A stretch of 64,000 nt of DNA from Chthonomonas sp. GTDB taxonomy: Bacteria; Armatimonadota; Fimbriimonadia; Fimbriimonadales; Fimbriimonadaceae. Position numbers and translations under genes: made by a program. Of the stretch, positions 25,333 to 33,608 are shown piece after piece (within the stretch, counting starts at the first letter, position 1; each line of letters starts with the position of its first letter). The stretch is from assembly GCA_016788115.1 (NCBI GenBank), contig JAEURR010000006.1, positions 186,001 to 250,000 on the forward strand. The letters run 5' to 3'. Below the pieces are notes generated by a model. It did no database searches and was not told the DNA's origin. It saw only the letters and a list, made by a program, of their open reading frames with translations.

Positions 25333-25425
25333 CCTTGTAACTCCAAGAATACACCAGATTCTGATCCATATTCAACTATGCGCTTCTTCGCATAAACGAG
25401 CCTTCGCAGGTATTCTTGCAGGTAG

Positions 25426-26181
25426 ATGCTAGCCACCTTGATCGCCTTTACCGCGCTCTGCGCACCCATGGTCCAAGATACTTCGCCCAACGAATCGCTC
25501 TTTGCGAAGTTCATCGAGAATCGCGTGGGGGCTGGCGAACCCGTGTACTGGTACTGCATCGGCGAACTCTATCGGTACCCCGAAGGGGAGTTGATCGCCC
25601 GAGTCGAAGGCGTCGATACCGCCCGATTGGAGCCGAGCAGTCTGAGCGCCACGACGGCGACGCAGTTGAGCCGCAAGGTGTTCTTCTACCTGGACCCGAT
25701 AACCGGTGCGGTGATCACAGAACGCAATGGGCAAGCGGTCAAGCCCATCGAGTATCCGTACCAGCTCATTCGATACAGGCTTGCCGATGGAAAGCTCATC
25801 GCCGAGGTCGAACAGGGATCGGGCGCACGACTTCAGAAGGTCAGCGCTAACAAGACTCGCGTGCGAGTCGTGGGTGACACCACCTTTTTCAGCATTCCAC
25901 TGTTTGTTTCCGTTGAGACTCCGAGGGGACGCATCGAAGCGTACGAGAACTACGACTTTGTCGTAGGGGCGGGGGCGAAGGATCGGGTACTCACTTGGAA
26001 TCGCTTCAGCGATCTTCCCCCAGCTTTCGGCACAGGCAAGAGCGTCTTCCAACTCGTCGCTCGACGGTTTGACAAGTTCACTGACTTGCCACGCGGTTTT
26101 CAGGCGCGCATCCGCGCGATTGCCCCGCTTTGGCAAAATCCTCCGAAAGACTTGAATGAGATCCGAGAATTACAGAAGTAA
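25426..26181 (+). CDS. Exported protein, possibly DUF1838-like
   Basis: 251 residues with a short N-terminal hydrophobic segment (LATLIAFTALCAPMV). The pattern EPVYWYCIGELYRYPEGELIARVEGVDTARL, then KVFFYLDPITGAVITERNG, YENYDFVVGAG and LTWNRFSDLPP resembles DUF1838, a family of unknown function. It forms a pair with the CPBP protease starting 4 nt after its stop, so the two may act together at the envelope. TATTCT ends 9 nt before the start. Confidence 0.5.
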   Translation: MLATLIAFTALCAPMVQDTSPNESLFAKFIENRVGAGEPVYWYCIGELYRYPEGELIARVEGVDTARLEPSSLSATTATQLSRKVFFYLDPITGAVITERNGQAVKPIEYPYQLIRYRLADGKLIAEVEQGSGARLQKVSANKTRVRVVGDTTFFSIPLFVSVETPRGRIEAYENYDFVVGAGAKDRVLTWNRFSDLPPAFGTGKSVFQLVARRFDKFTDLPRGFQARIRAIAPLWQNPPKDLNEIRELQK

Positions 26182-26184
26182 CTC

Positions 26185-26790
26185 GTGACCATTCTTGACC
26201 TCCTGAAATACGCCTTCGCGGCCTACTTAACTGTTGACTTCGTTCGCTATGCGCGCAAGGGGACGGTCAAACGGCACTTTTCCGTGTTCGCGGGGCGCGG
26301 TATCCCCGAGTGGATCAAGGCGCTCGCAATGGCTTCGATGATGCTGGGAGTTCTCTACGCAATCATCATGGGGCTGTACAGTCTCAACAACCCAATCCTG
26401 AGTTTCAGTTGGCTCAATCTCCTGAAGCAACCCGCGGACGGCAAGAACGCGGGCACCAACCTGGTCGCCGCCGGTGCCCAAGTGCCGTACTTCGGGATCG
26501 TCTTTGGAGCACTCCTTGCACTCAACATCCCTCGGCTCGTCCGCCGCGAGGAGGAGATCTTCCGCCGTGGCACGACGACTTGGGCGCAGTCGGTCCCGCG
26601 GTCCATCAAGTTCGGATTCGCGCATATGATCGTTGGAGTCCCGATCTTCGGTGCGCTCGCTCTCACCGTCGTGGGATTCTTCTTCACCTGGCGCTACTTC
26701 GTGGGCGGCGTGCGCGAGGCAACGTTCTACCACTGCCTCAACAACCTGCTGGTTTTGACTTTGGTCGCGGTTGTCATGCTCACGGGCTGA
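26185..26790 (+). CDS. CPBP-family intramembrane metalloprotease (Abi-like)
   Basis: 201 residues from a GTG at 26185, with about five hydrophobic segments. The three CPBP motifs are all present: EEEIFRR (EExxxR), FGFAH (FxxxH) and HCLNN (HxxxN), in the right order and spacing. These are Rce1-like glutamate-type intramembrane proteases; bacterial members process peptides or regulate membrane proteins. It follows the DUF1838-like gene by 4 nt. The substrate is unknown. Confidence 0.75.
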   Translation: MTILDLLKYAFAAYLTVDFVRYARKGTVKRHFSVFAGRGIPEWIKALAMASMMLGVLYAIIMGLYSLNNPILSFSWLNLLKQPADGKNAGTNLVAAGAQVPYFGIVFGALLALNIPRLVRREEEIFRRGTTTWAQSVPRSIKFGFAHMIVGVPIFGALALTVVGFFFTWRYFVGGVREATFYHCLNNLLVLTLVAVVMLTG

Positions 26791-26797
26791 AGTTCGG

Positions 26798-26825
26798 TTG
26801 AACCTGATAGCCGACTGGGTATAAT
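26798..26825 (+). promoter_or_regulatory. Housekeeping promoter of rplK
   Basis: TTGAAC (26798-26803), a 16-nt spacer and a perfect TATAAT (26820-26825). The start of transcription near 26832 leaves a leader of about 60 nt before rplK. Confidence 0.8.
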
Positions 26826-26892
26826 AGACGAGCTTGTTTGGGGCAAGCTTCCCTCTGACCCGCACGGCAACCTCCACCAGGAACCTTTGACC

Positions 26893-27318
26893 ATGGCTAA
26901 GAAAGTTTCATCCATTATTAAGCTCAACATCGCTGCCGGTAAGGGCACCCCAGCTCCTCCCGTCGGTCCCGCGCTCGGTCAGGCGGGCATCAACATGATG
27001 GAGTTCTTGAAGAAGTTCAACGACATGACGGCCCCGCAGATGGGCTTCGTCCTGCCGGTTGAAATCACCGTCTTCGAGGATCGCTCCTACGCGTTCGTGG
27101 TCAAGCAGCCGCTCGCGAGCGACTTGGTCAAGCGCGCCGCTGGCATCGAGAAGGGTGCGGCCAATCCGCTGAAGGATCGCGCGGGCGTTCTCAGTAAGGA
27201 GAAGCTGCGCGAAGTCGCCAAGGCCAAGATGAAGGACCTCAATACCGAGGACGAAGAGATGGCCATGCGCATCATCGCGGGCACCGCTCGGTCCATGGGC
27301 GTCAAGGTCGAACTCTAA
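26893..27318 (+). CDS. rplK: 50S ribosomal protein L11
   Basis: 141 residues. IIKLNIAAGKGTPAPPVGPALGQAGINMMEF is replaced here by its own conserved start SSIIKLNIAAGKGTPAPP, then GPALGQAGIN and TARSMGVKVEL at the end. L11 binds 23S rRNA in the GTPase centre and is needed for RelA activation. The ATG at 26893 has AGGAAC at about 8 nt; a TTG 6 nt earlier is not preferred. The gene is alone, with its own promoter and terminator; the usual rplA, rplJ and rplL partners are not adjacent. Confidence 0.97.
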   Translation: MAKKVSSIIKLNIAAGKGTPAPPVGPALGQAGINMMEFLKKFNDMTAPQMGFVLPVEITVFEDRSYAFVVKQPLASDLVKRAAGIEKGAANPLKDRAGVLSKEKLREVAKAKMKDLNTEDEEMAMRIIAGTARSMGVKVEL

Positions 27319-27332
27319 CAACTCACACCCCA

Positions 27333-27371
27333 AAATGAGGACCGACGGGTTTGGCCCATCGGTCCTCATTT
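27333..27371 (+). terminator. Rho-independent terminator of rplK
   Basis: A 13-bp stem (AAATGAGGACCGA with its complement) extended by inner GGG/CCC pairs, followed by TTTCT. Confidence 0.9.
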
Positions 27372-27424
27372 CTATTGGTACGCAGAAACAATCACCTTTC
27401 CGATGCGTCCTACATATGGACTGA

Positions 27425-28000
27425 ATGCAGACTTTTCGCTCATTGTTGACCGGTACAATTCTCCTTCTTTCGGTTGCCGCTTCGGCTGGCCCTGACACCG
27501 AAGGGATTGCCGCTGCGCAATCTGCGGCGGATGCCATTCGCGAAGCCGCAGGAGCAGACGCTGCGTTCTTGACCGCCGAGATGCTCCGAACTAAGTTCGA
27601 CCCGGACAACCTCGCGACGCTCATGAAGTTTCCAACGGAAGAGATCGCGGTGGTCAACTTGACGGGCGCACAAATCCGGCAGGCTTTGGAGCGTAGCGTA
27701 TCACTCTATCCGACCCCCAGCGACAGCTTTCTTCAGGTCTCAAATCTGGAGATCACGTTCCGTCCAAAGGCAGAGCCCGACGCGCGGATTGCCTCGGTCA
27801 CGCTCAGCGGGAACCGGATGGAGGATGGTCGCACTTACACTGTCGCCATGCCCGTGACGCTCGCGCGCGGCAGCCAAGGCTACTTCAAGGTCTGGGATAA
27901 GGAACGAATCAAAACCGTACTCAGTGGCGTGACGCTTGAAAAGGTGCTCGCCGACCGCCCGGCGAAGAATATGGCCTCTCGCTGGCGAACCGCTTCGTAA
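27425..28000 (+). CDS. Stand-alone 5'-nucleotidase C-terminal domain protein
   Basis: 191 residues. A signal peptide (LLTGTILLLSVAASA) is followed by the substrate-recognition domain that normally forms the C-terminal half of UshA-type 5'-nucleotidases: LTGAQIRQALERSVS, DSFLQVSNLEITF, then the conserved TVAMPVTLARGSQGYF. The N-terminal metallophosphatase domain is absent, and there is a good start and signal peptide, so this is not a simple truncation. It may bind nucleotides outside the membrane; catalysis is not expected. Confidence 0.75.
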   Translation: MQTFRSLLTGTILLLSVAASAGPDTEGIAAAQSAADAIREAAGADAAFLTAEMLRTKFDPDNLATLMKFPTEEIAVVNLTGAQIRQALERSVSLYPTPSDSFLQVSNLEITFRPKAEPDARIASVTLSGNRMEDGRTYTVAMPVTLARGSQGYFKVWDKERIKTVLSGVTLEKVLADRPAKNMASRWRTAS

Positions 28001-28030
28001 TCGCCCCCTGAAGCGTAGTAGAGTGTGACT

Positions 28031-28708
28031 ATGATCACTCCCTACGATTGGCAGGAGGGCATCGGACACCGAGCCGAGTACGTGCAAAGCCGCCTCGAAG
28101 GTGGCTCGCCTGTGTTAGCGGTCAGCATCCCCGAAGGAGTCCTCACATTTACGGTGCGCCGTCAGGCAAAGAAGATCTTCGAGATTTACGATCGCTTGCT
28201 TATGGCTGGCCTAGGACAGCAGTCCGACGTCGAGTCGCTGCGCGTGGCCGCTATCGACTTCGCTCACCAAGAGGGGTACCAGCGGAGCGAGGCGGACGTG
28301 ACGGTCCAGCGTGTGGTCGGCGTTCTGAGCACACCCCTCAAGCGCGCATTCTCGGACTTCAACTCTTCCCCATTCGTGCTCAAGGCCATGTTCGCCGAGG
28401 TCGGCGCGAAACCTGAGAGCGATCTATTCTTCGTCCTGGACTTTGATGGGGACTACCACGAGCGGCAGCAATGGGCCGTACTCTCAGGTGAACCAGGCCT
28501 GACTGAGACCTTGCGCGATGGGCTGGCCACGCTGTACGACACCAAACCCTCGCTGGACACCGCGATGAACACCCTCAAGGACCTCTGGGCCGTTGCGATG
28601 TCCGAGGATGGCGGGACCACGTATGCGGAACTCACGCGCGAACTGACCTCAGAGGCAGTTCTTTTGGAGCGCAACGATTCGCGCCAGACCCGCTTCCGGG
28701 TTGTTTAG
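28031..28708 (+). CDS. Orphan 20S proteasome alpha-subunit-like protein
   Basis: 225 residues. The sequence follows actinobacterial PrcA: ITPYDWQEGIGHRAEYVQSRLE, a strand VLAVSIPEGVLTFTV, KKIFEIYDRLLMAGLGQQSDVESLR, DFAHQEGYQRSEADVTVQRV and AEVGAKPESDLFFVLDFDG. Alpha subunits form the outer rings of the proteasome and lack the catalytic N-terminal Thr. No prcB, pup, pafA, dop or mpa gene is nearby. The ATG at 28031 is preceded by TAGAGT 6 nt upstream and is preferred over the GTG at 28025. The last 4 nt overlap the convergent Wzz-like gene. Confidence 0.75.
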   Translation: MITPYDWQEGIGHRAEYVQSRLEGGSPVLAVSIPEGVLTFTVRRQAKKIFEIYDRLLMAGLGQQSDVESLRVAAIDFAHQEGYQRSEADVTVQRVVGVLSTPLKRAFSDFNSSPFVLKAMFAEVGAKPESDLFFVLDFDGDYHERQQWAVLSGEPGLTETLRDGLATLYDTKPSLDTAMNTLKDLWAVAMSEDGGTTYAELTRELTSEAVLLERNDSRQTRFRVV

Positions 28709-30045
28709 TCTTCGCTGCTGAACAGGTTCGGTGCGAGCTGGATCGCGACCGCGATCAGAAAGAAGAGCGCTCCAAATACTGCCTTGCGCGGAGCGATCGG
28801 GTCGTCTTCGACAAGCGGCTCATCAACGACTTCGAAGCGGCTGGCATCACGATCTTCGGCCAGTTTTGCCTTGCCCAGCTCGATCTCTAAAGTCTCTCGC
28901 TTCTTGAGCGCTGCGTTGAACTCGGCCTGAGCGCTGGCGAGCCGTGAGGTCTTGGACGGCAGCTGTCGCGCGATCCCTTCGTAGCTCGACATGATCTTCT
29001 CGTACTCCGTAATCGAGACGTCCAGCGCCTGGAGCTGAGATTCGAGACGGAAGACTTCGGGCTGAACTCCGGCGCTCGCTTCTCGGGCACGATTCGCGAT
29101 GACTCGGGCGGCGAGTTGCTCGGCGGCCTCAACCTTCTGTTTGACCACCGCGTACTCGGGGCTGCTCTCCGCGAACTGCTTGGCCACGTCCGCGAGCTCG
29201 ATGCGCCGCGCTTCGATCTGCCCGACAAGCGTGTTGACACTATCTTTGCCCGCGGCTGCGCCGTCGGGAGCAAGTGCGGTCAGGTTCTCGGGATACTGCG
29301 CCTTAGGGTTCAGGAGCTTCGCAAACTTCTCCTTAACGAGGGCGAGCTGACGCCGCGCCGATGCCTGCGCAACCCGAGTCTCACCAAGCTTCCCTTTCAC
29401 GAGGAAATAGGCTCGCTGAAACTCCAGAGTGTCGCTGACCGTCGCGCCGGCAAGGTTCTTCTCAAACTTCTCCCTCGCGGCCTCGACTTCCATGATGCTG
29501 TCGGCGTAACGCTTCTCGACTTGGATCCGGTTCCCTTTGCTCACGTTGATCGTGAGCTCCTCGGCACGTTTCTGAAGGTGGGTGTACAGAGCCGAGACGA
29601 TGGACTTGCACAACTCGGGCTTATCGACGTTCGCCTCGATCACTAGGAAACCGGTCTTCTCGGTTCGGACACTGACCGAGCCCTCCAGCTTCTTGCGCGC
29701 TTTCAGCTCGTTCATTCCCCAATAGTCTGCGAGCTTGAGTTTGCGCACGACATCGAGGAAACAAGTATTGCTGGTCAGGATCCCGGTCGCAGTTTGAGGC
29801 CCAGACGCGACGAGCGGCGAAACCAATGCACCGCCCATCGAGCTGATGGTCCCTCCATCCGGATCGGCCCCATTCGCGCCGGTCAGGGCCGAAATGCCGC
29901 CAGCAGGCTTTGCCTGAGCCGCTGGGAAGTACAGGGTCATCTGGCTGCTATAGGTCTTGGGCAGCATCGTGGCTCCGAGGTAACCGATGAGGCCCACGCC
30001 AAGCGCAATCAGACCAATACGCGTTATTCGCTTGATCGAAATCAT
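28705..30045 (-). CDS. Wzz/chain-length-determinant-like membrane protein
   Basis: 446 residues. N-terminal transmembrane segment (about 8-29, IGLIALGVGLIGYLGATML), the characteristic KTYSSQMTLYFP after it, a large periplasmic coiled-coil region (about 150-400) and a C-terminal transmembrane segment (about 420-440, AVFGALFFLIAVAIQLAPNLF) preceded by PIAPRKA. This is the polysaccharide co-polymerase layout that regulates the length or export of exopolysaccharides. No kinase domain is fused. The lack of polysaccharide genes nearby leaves the partner unknown. Confidence 0.8.
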   Translation of the reverse strand: MISIKRITRIGLIALGVGLIGYLGATMLPKTYSSQMTLYFPAAQAKPAGGISALTGANGADPDGGTISSMGGALVSPLVASGPQTATGILTSNTCFLDVVRKLKLADYWGMNELKARKKLEGSVSVRTEKTGFLVIEANVDKPELCKSIVSALYTHLQKRAEELTINVSKGNRIQVEKRYADSIMEVEAAREKFEKNLAGATVSDTLEFQRAYFLVKGKLGETRVAQASARRQLALVKEKFAKLLNPKAQYPENLTALAPDGAAAGKDSVNTLVGQIEARRIELADVAKQFAESSPEYAVVKQKVEAAEQLAARVIANRAREASAGVQPEVFRLESQLQALDVSITEYEKIMSSYEGIARQLPSKTSRLASAQAEFNAALKKRETLEIELGKAKLAEDRDASRFEVVDEPLVEDDPIAPRKAVFGALFFLIAVAIQLAPNLFSSED

Positions 30046-30084
30046 TGATGGAGGCTCGCTCGTGCGCTGAAGAGCGATCTCAAG

Positions 30085-30657
30085 TTAGACCCGCACCTTC
30101 TCGCGGGACTCGATTACTGCCTGCGGTGAGAGTGGCGCCGCGCCGTCCACGCTGCTCTCGAGCTCGGACATTCCGGCTTCGACGGAGCGGATCGCTTTGC
30201 CCAGGACATTCTCCACGTGCTTGAGAACGTGGTAGGAATAATCATCGGCCTCGCGGCGTCGAGACGTGGCATCCTTACCCGCAGAGTTGCGGATCTCTTC
30301 GGCCTGTGATTTCGCGAGCTTCAGGATCTCGCTCTCGGCGAGGAGACGGGTCTGCTCAAGTTTGGCCTGTTCGATGATGAGGTCGGCTTCTTGTTTTGCT
30401 TCGTCAAGAAGTCTGGAGGCATCGCCCTTCGCGTTGTCGAGCAGCCCATCGGCGTCCTGTCGCGCAGTCTTGACAATCTGCTCCGACTCCCGGGTCACGC
30501 TTGCCGCTTGCTTAACTTCCTGAGGCAAACTTGCACGGATCTTTGCGATCTGCATTGCGATCTCGTCAGTATTGACCTTCCAGTACAGGGGGCCAAGGTG
30601 CCTCGGCTGATCGACAGCCAAGTCGTGCAATTGCTCAAGCATGCGAAGTATGTCCAA
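30085..30657 (-). CDS. DivIVA/ATPase-stalk-like coiled-coil protein with TTG start
   Basis: 190 residues. The start is decided by GGAGG (30664-30668) placed 6 nt before a TTG at 30657; the frame is open upstream but without a ribosome site, and it would overlap coaD. After a short N-terminal region (ILRMLEQLHDLAV) comes a long Glu/Ala/Arg-rich coiled coil (about 50-145) resembling F-type ATPase b or V-type E subunits and DivIVA. It is a soluble filament-like protein of unknown role. It is co-directional with coaD 64 nt upstream, an arrangement I recall from related genomes. Confidence 0.75.
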   Translation of the reverse strand: MDILRMLEQLHDLAVDQPRHLGPLYWKVNTDEIAMQIAKIRASLPQEVKQAASVTRESEQIVKTARQDADGLLDNAKGDASRLLDEAKQEADLIIEQAKLEQTRLLAESEILKLAKSQAEEIRNSAGKDATSRRREADDYSYHVLKHVENVLGKAIRSVEAGMSELESSVDGAAPLSPQAVIESREKVRV

Positions 30658-30721
30658 CTGAATCCTCCAGGATATCTTAAAGACGGAATGAATCCCTATT
30701 TTGACACACTGGGGAGCACGC

Positions 30722-31204
30722 TCATCGCGAAGCGGCCCCTGCAATGATCGGAACGAGCTCGGGAGACACAAATCCCGCGAAGTCTCCGCCGTGCCGGGCG
30801 ATATCACGCACGATGCTACTGCTGAGAAAACTGTGCTCCCACTTGGTCATGAGGAACACCGTCTCAATCTCCGGGGCAAGTCGGCGGTTGGCCATCGCGA
30901 TCTGAAACTCGTAGTCGAAATCGGCGGTCGCTCGCAGACCTCGTACGATCGAGCCGGCACCTTGCGACCGGGCGTACTCAACGAGCAGCCCGTCGAACGA
31001 GTCGATGACGACGTTGGGCCATTGTTTGCATACCAGTTGCAGCGCCTGGACACGCTCCTCGAAGCCGAGGAAGGGCTCTTGCTTGGTAGTGTTGACACCG
31101 ACCGCGACCACGACCTCGTCGTAGAGTCTGCTTGCGCGCTCGACGATGTCCAAGTGCCCGAGGGTGGGCGGGTCAAAGGAGCCGGGATAGATCGCTCGCC
31201 TCAT
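30722..31204 (-). CDS. coaD: Phosphopantetheine adenylyltransferase
   Basis: 160 residues, the standard length. The nucleotidyltransferase motif YPGSFDPPTLGHLDIVERA with HxGH-type TLGH, GSIVRGLRATADFDYEFQIAMAN and the C-terminal SSSIVRDIARHGGD. It converts 4'-phosphopantetheine and ATP to dephospho-CoA, the penultimate step in CoA synthesis; the pantothenate genes panB and panC are elsewhere in this window. The start ATG is preceded by a GAGG-type site. Confidence 0.97.
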   Translation of the reverse strand: MRRAIYPGSFDPPTLGHLDIVERASRLYDEVVVAVGVNTTKQEPFLGFEERVQALQLVCKQWPNVVIDSFDGLLVEYARSQGAGSIVRGLRATADFDYEFQIAMANRRLAPEIETVFLMTKWEHSFLSSSIVRDIARHGGDFAGFVSPELVPIIAGAASR

Positions 31205-31248
31205 GGAGCCTCGAAGTTACCCCATCGGACGAGTCCGCCAACGAAAAC

Positions 31249-31275
31249 TGGGTCGCAGGAGAATCCTGCGACCCA
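31249..31275 (-). terminator. Terminator after third PEP-CTERM gene
   Basis: A perfect 12-bp stem (TGGGTCGCAGGA with its complement) and a 3-nt loop, followed on the minus strand by GTTTTC. It separates the PEP-CTERM gene from coaD. Confidence 0.8.
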
Positions 31276-31305
31276 ATCTTGATCTAAGCCGAAGTAAGGT
31301 TTAGT

Positions 31306-32115
31306 TTACTTCTTGCGGCGGCGTGCAGCCAGACCGACCAGGGCAGCGCCCAGAGCGATCATCGTGCCCGGCTCAGGTACAGCCTGGAGGGCGTACTTGC
31401 GGCCAGCCGACGTGTAGGTGATCTGCGCACCGGCGCCAACGTAGTTGGTACCAGCCGAACCGGCAGCGACATCCTGGTTCAGGGTCAGACCGTTCTCGGT
31501 AGCAACATCACCGAAGATGTCGCCAGCGGCGATGCCCTTGTTCGTCACGACCATGGTCATGACGCGGAGGCTTGCACCAGCGTCCAGGTTGAACGCGAAG
31601 CCGGTGCCAACGCCCCAGCCCCAGTTCAGACCGATCGATCGCATCGAAGCGGTCGAAGAGCCCTGTGCGCCTCGGAACTTAGCTGCGGTAACGCCGCTCT
31701 GGACGTCAACGCTTGCAGCCGAGCTGTCGCTCGTCTTGAAGCCATCGAGACCCGTCGAACCGACATATGCGTCGGCCAAAGAGATCTTCTTAGCGGTGCC
31801 TGCGGTCTGTGCAGCTGCGTTCGAAGCATAACCCGTGGACGAGTTGTTAGTCGAAGCCGTGTCAAAACCGAGGAACGTGTTGCCGCCACCCGGGGTGAGC
31901 TTGGCACCATTGTTCTTGATGAAAACGCCAACCGTGAAGGTGGAACCGACAGCGCCGATCTTCGAGACTGGCTTCAGTTCCGTACCGACGGCGACGCCGT
32001 TCATAGCGGCGGTCGCGTTATCAGCGTAACCCAGGTAAATCTGGATCTGAGCGTTTGCAGCAACGGTCGCACCGAGTGCGACGGCGAAAGCGAAAGTTCG
32101 CGTGTTGAGTTTCAT
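31306..32115 (-). CDS. PEP-CTERM sorting domain protein, Ala/Gly/Thr-rich
   Basis: 269 residues from the ATG at 32115, preceded by GAGGTAGAGG. Signal peptide (FAFAVALGATVAANAQ), a low-complexity beta-rich body rich in Ala, Gly, Ser and Thr, then VPEPGTMIALGAALVGLAA and RRRKK. This is the most compositionally biased of the three PEP-CTERM genes, and it has a long leader and a strong terminator, so it may be an abundant surface protein. No exosortase is in the window. Confidence 0.9.
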   Translation of the reverse strand: MKLNTRTFAFAVALGATVAANAQIQIYLGYADNATAAMNGVAVGTELKPVSKIGAVGSTFTVGVFIKNNGAKLTPGGGNTFLGFDTASTNNSSTGYASNAAAQTAGTAKKISLADAYVGSTGLDGFKTSDSSAASVDVQSGVTAAKFRGAQGSSTASMRSIGLNWGWGVGTGFAFNLDAGASLRVMTMVVTNKGIAAGDIFGDVATENGLTLNQDVAAGSAGTNYVGAGAQITYTSAGRKYALQAVPEPGTMIALGAALVGLAARRRKK

Positions 32116-32204
32116 AACTACCTCTACCTCTGTAAGTGAATTCAATCTAAGACCCAGTCAGAAGTCCCGGTCCTCTTGTCCTCGGACTCCTTCGGCCTAG
32201 AATC

Positions 32205-32239
32205 AACGGTATTGTATCACCGTTTGTGCCAACGCGCAA
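32205..32239 (-). promoter_or_regulatory. Promoter with dyad over the -10, third PEP-CTERM gene
   Basis: On the minus strand TTGCGC (32239-32234), a 17-nt spacer and TACAAT (32216-32211). A 6-bp inverted repeat, AACGGT (32205-32210) and ACCGTT (32219-32224), spans the -10 and may be an operator. The predicted leader is about 88 nt. Confidence 0.5.
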
Positions 32240-32362
32240 GCCATTTGTGACTCCCCAGCGCATTTTTTAACTTGGCCCCGGCAATTTGAACCTGGCGAGG
32301 CCTCAGAGCAGTTTCCATTTTTGGTATTTATACGGGCTTGCCGCTCGCATCAAGGATGCCTG

Positions 32363-33220
32363 CTACGGGTTCAAAACGCTCTTGAAGTGGGAGCGGTACG
32401 CCTCAGGACCCTTCCCCATCGTCTCGCGAAATACGCGATGAAGATAAGTCCGGGACGTTAGACCTAGCAATTGTGCCAGAGCATCGGATGAAAGGTCGGT
32501 TGTGAGGAGCAAGGTCGCCGCTCGATTTGCGCGCAGCCGATTGATTAATTGTGTCGGCGAGATCCCGTAGCAGCGCTTGACGACTCTGCACAGGTGGGGG
32601 AGCGACACGCCCGCTGCTTCCAGTAGCCGGTCGAGACCAGCCGCCAGCGATTCATCGTCCGCAGAGAGTGCGCCCAGGGCGCGGATGAGCCACTCGGGCA
32701 CCCCTTCTCGCTCCGCGTGCTCTTGGGCCTGCTTCACCACGATGAGCAGAAGCATGTTGAGGCTCAGTACGCCGTCCCCCTCTAGCAACGCCCCCATCGC
32801 TTCGAGCATGGCGGACTCAATCTGGGCTGGATCGGGCGCGCACCAGTGCGGTGGCTCGGTTGCATCTTCCCACTCGCGCGCGAGGCCAGCAGTACCCGAC
32901 GATTCGCAGAATCGTCTCCAAGTCGATGTCGGGAGCGCCAGCGTCAGCGCAGCAAAATCGTCCGAAGCGTCGGTCCAGCGATGAAAGTCTCGCGACCGGA
33001 CACAAACTAGATCGCCAGCTATTGCCTGCTGATACCCAGTCTGCCAGTCGTGGCGTGCAGAGCCCTTAGTAATCAGCGTCAACTCGTGGAAGTCGTGGCC
33101 GTGGAACTGGCTCTTAGGACCTGCGTTGGCCCTGCTCATCGCGGTCACCAGATACGGCACTCCCGACGCCAAGGTCGTGAATCGCAACATGAGCGTGCCC
33201 TGCATCCTCGATTGATCCAT
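32363..33220 (-). CDS. AraC-family transcriptional regulator
   Basis: 285 residues. An N-terminal cupin-like sensor (FHGHDFHELTLITKGSARHDW) and a C-terminal pair of HTH motifs (VSLPHLCRVVKRCYGISPTQLINRLRAN and DALAQLLGLTSRTYLHRVFRE). The pattern resembles ChbR-like regulators that bind a sugar or other small ligand. The gene is between the PEP-CTERM gene and the Fe-S locus; there is no obvious target operon next to it. Its stop is 248 nt from the PEP-CTERM start. Confidence 0.9.
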   Translation of the reverse strand: MDQSRMQGTLMLRFTTLASGVPYLVTAMSRANAGPKSQFHGHDFHELTLITKGSARHDWQTGYQQAIAGDLVCVRSRDFHRWTDASDDFAALTLALPTSTWRRFCESSGTAGLAREWEDATEPPHWCAPDPAQIESAMLEAMGALLEGDGVLSLNMLLLIVVKQAQEHAEREGVPEWLIRALGALSADDESLAAGLDRLLEAAGVSLPHLCRVVKRCYGISPTQLINRLRANRAATLLLTTDLSSDALAQLLGLTSRTYLHRVFRETMGKGPEAYRSHFKSVLNP

Positions 33221-33260
33221 CTACCCGCAGATATACCTGGAAGCTGTGCAGAATGTTGCG

Positions 33261-33608
33261 TTAGAGGTTTTTTGGGGTGAAACTTGTGCCGCACCCGCAA
33301 CTCTTGGCGGCGTTGGGATTCTCAAATGCCAGGCCCGGTCCGAGCAAGTTGCCGGTCACGATTAGGCGTGCTCCGAGAAGGAACTTAGAAGACTTGGGGT
33401 CTACGACGAATTCCACGCCACCCAGAGTGAGTGAGACGTCGCCTTCCCGCCGCGCCGAGTCGATCCGGAACAGGTACTCGAAGCCGGAACAACCGCCACC
33501 CTTCACGCCGAGCCGAATGAAAGAACCCATTTCCGGGTTGCGAGTCAGGACGCGCGCAGCCTGCTGCGCTGCCTCGGCTGTGATCTCAACGGGGAATTCC
33601 GTGCTCAT
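33261..33608 (-). CDS. HesB/IscA/ErpA-type Fe-S carrier
   Basis: 115 residues from the ATG at 33608, with the three conserved Cys: GGCSGFEY and KSCGCGTSF. It delivers [2Fe-2S] or [4Fe-4S] clusters to apoproteins. It is the last gene of a four-gene run and overlaps the Rrf2 gene by 4 nt, so translation is coupled. Confidence 0.93.
   Translation of the reverse strand: MSTEFPVEITAEAAQQAARVLTRNPEMGSFIRLGVKGGGCSGFEYLFRIDSARREGDVSLTLGGVEFVVDPKSSKFLLGARLIVTGNLLGPGLAFENPNAAKSCGCGTSFTPKNL

Noticed and set aside
28025-28030. GTG start at 28025 for the proteasome-like gene
   Set aside because: The ATG at 28031 fits the -10 spacing and the PrcA N-terminus better.
30658-30807. Longer N-terminus of the coiled-coil gene
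   Set aside because: It would overlap coaD and lacks a ribosome site, while GGAGG precedes the TTG at 30657.
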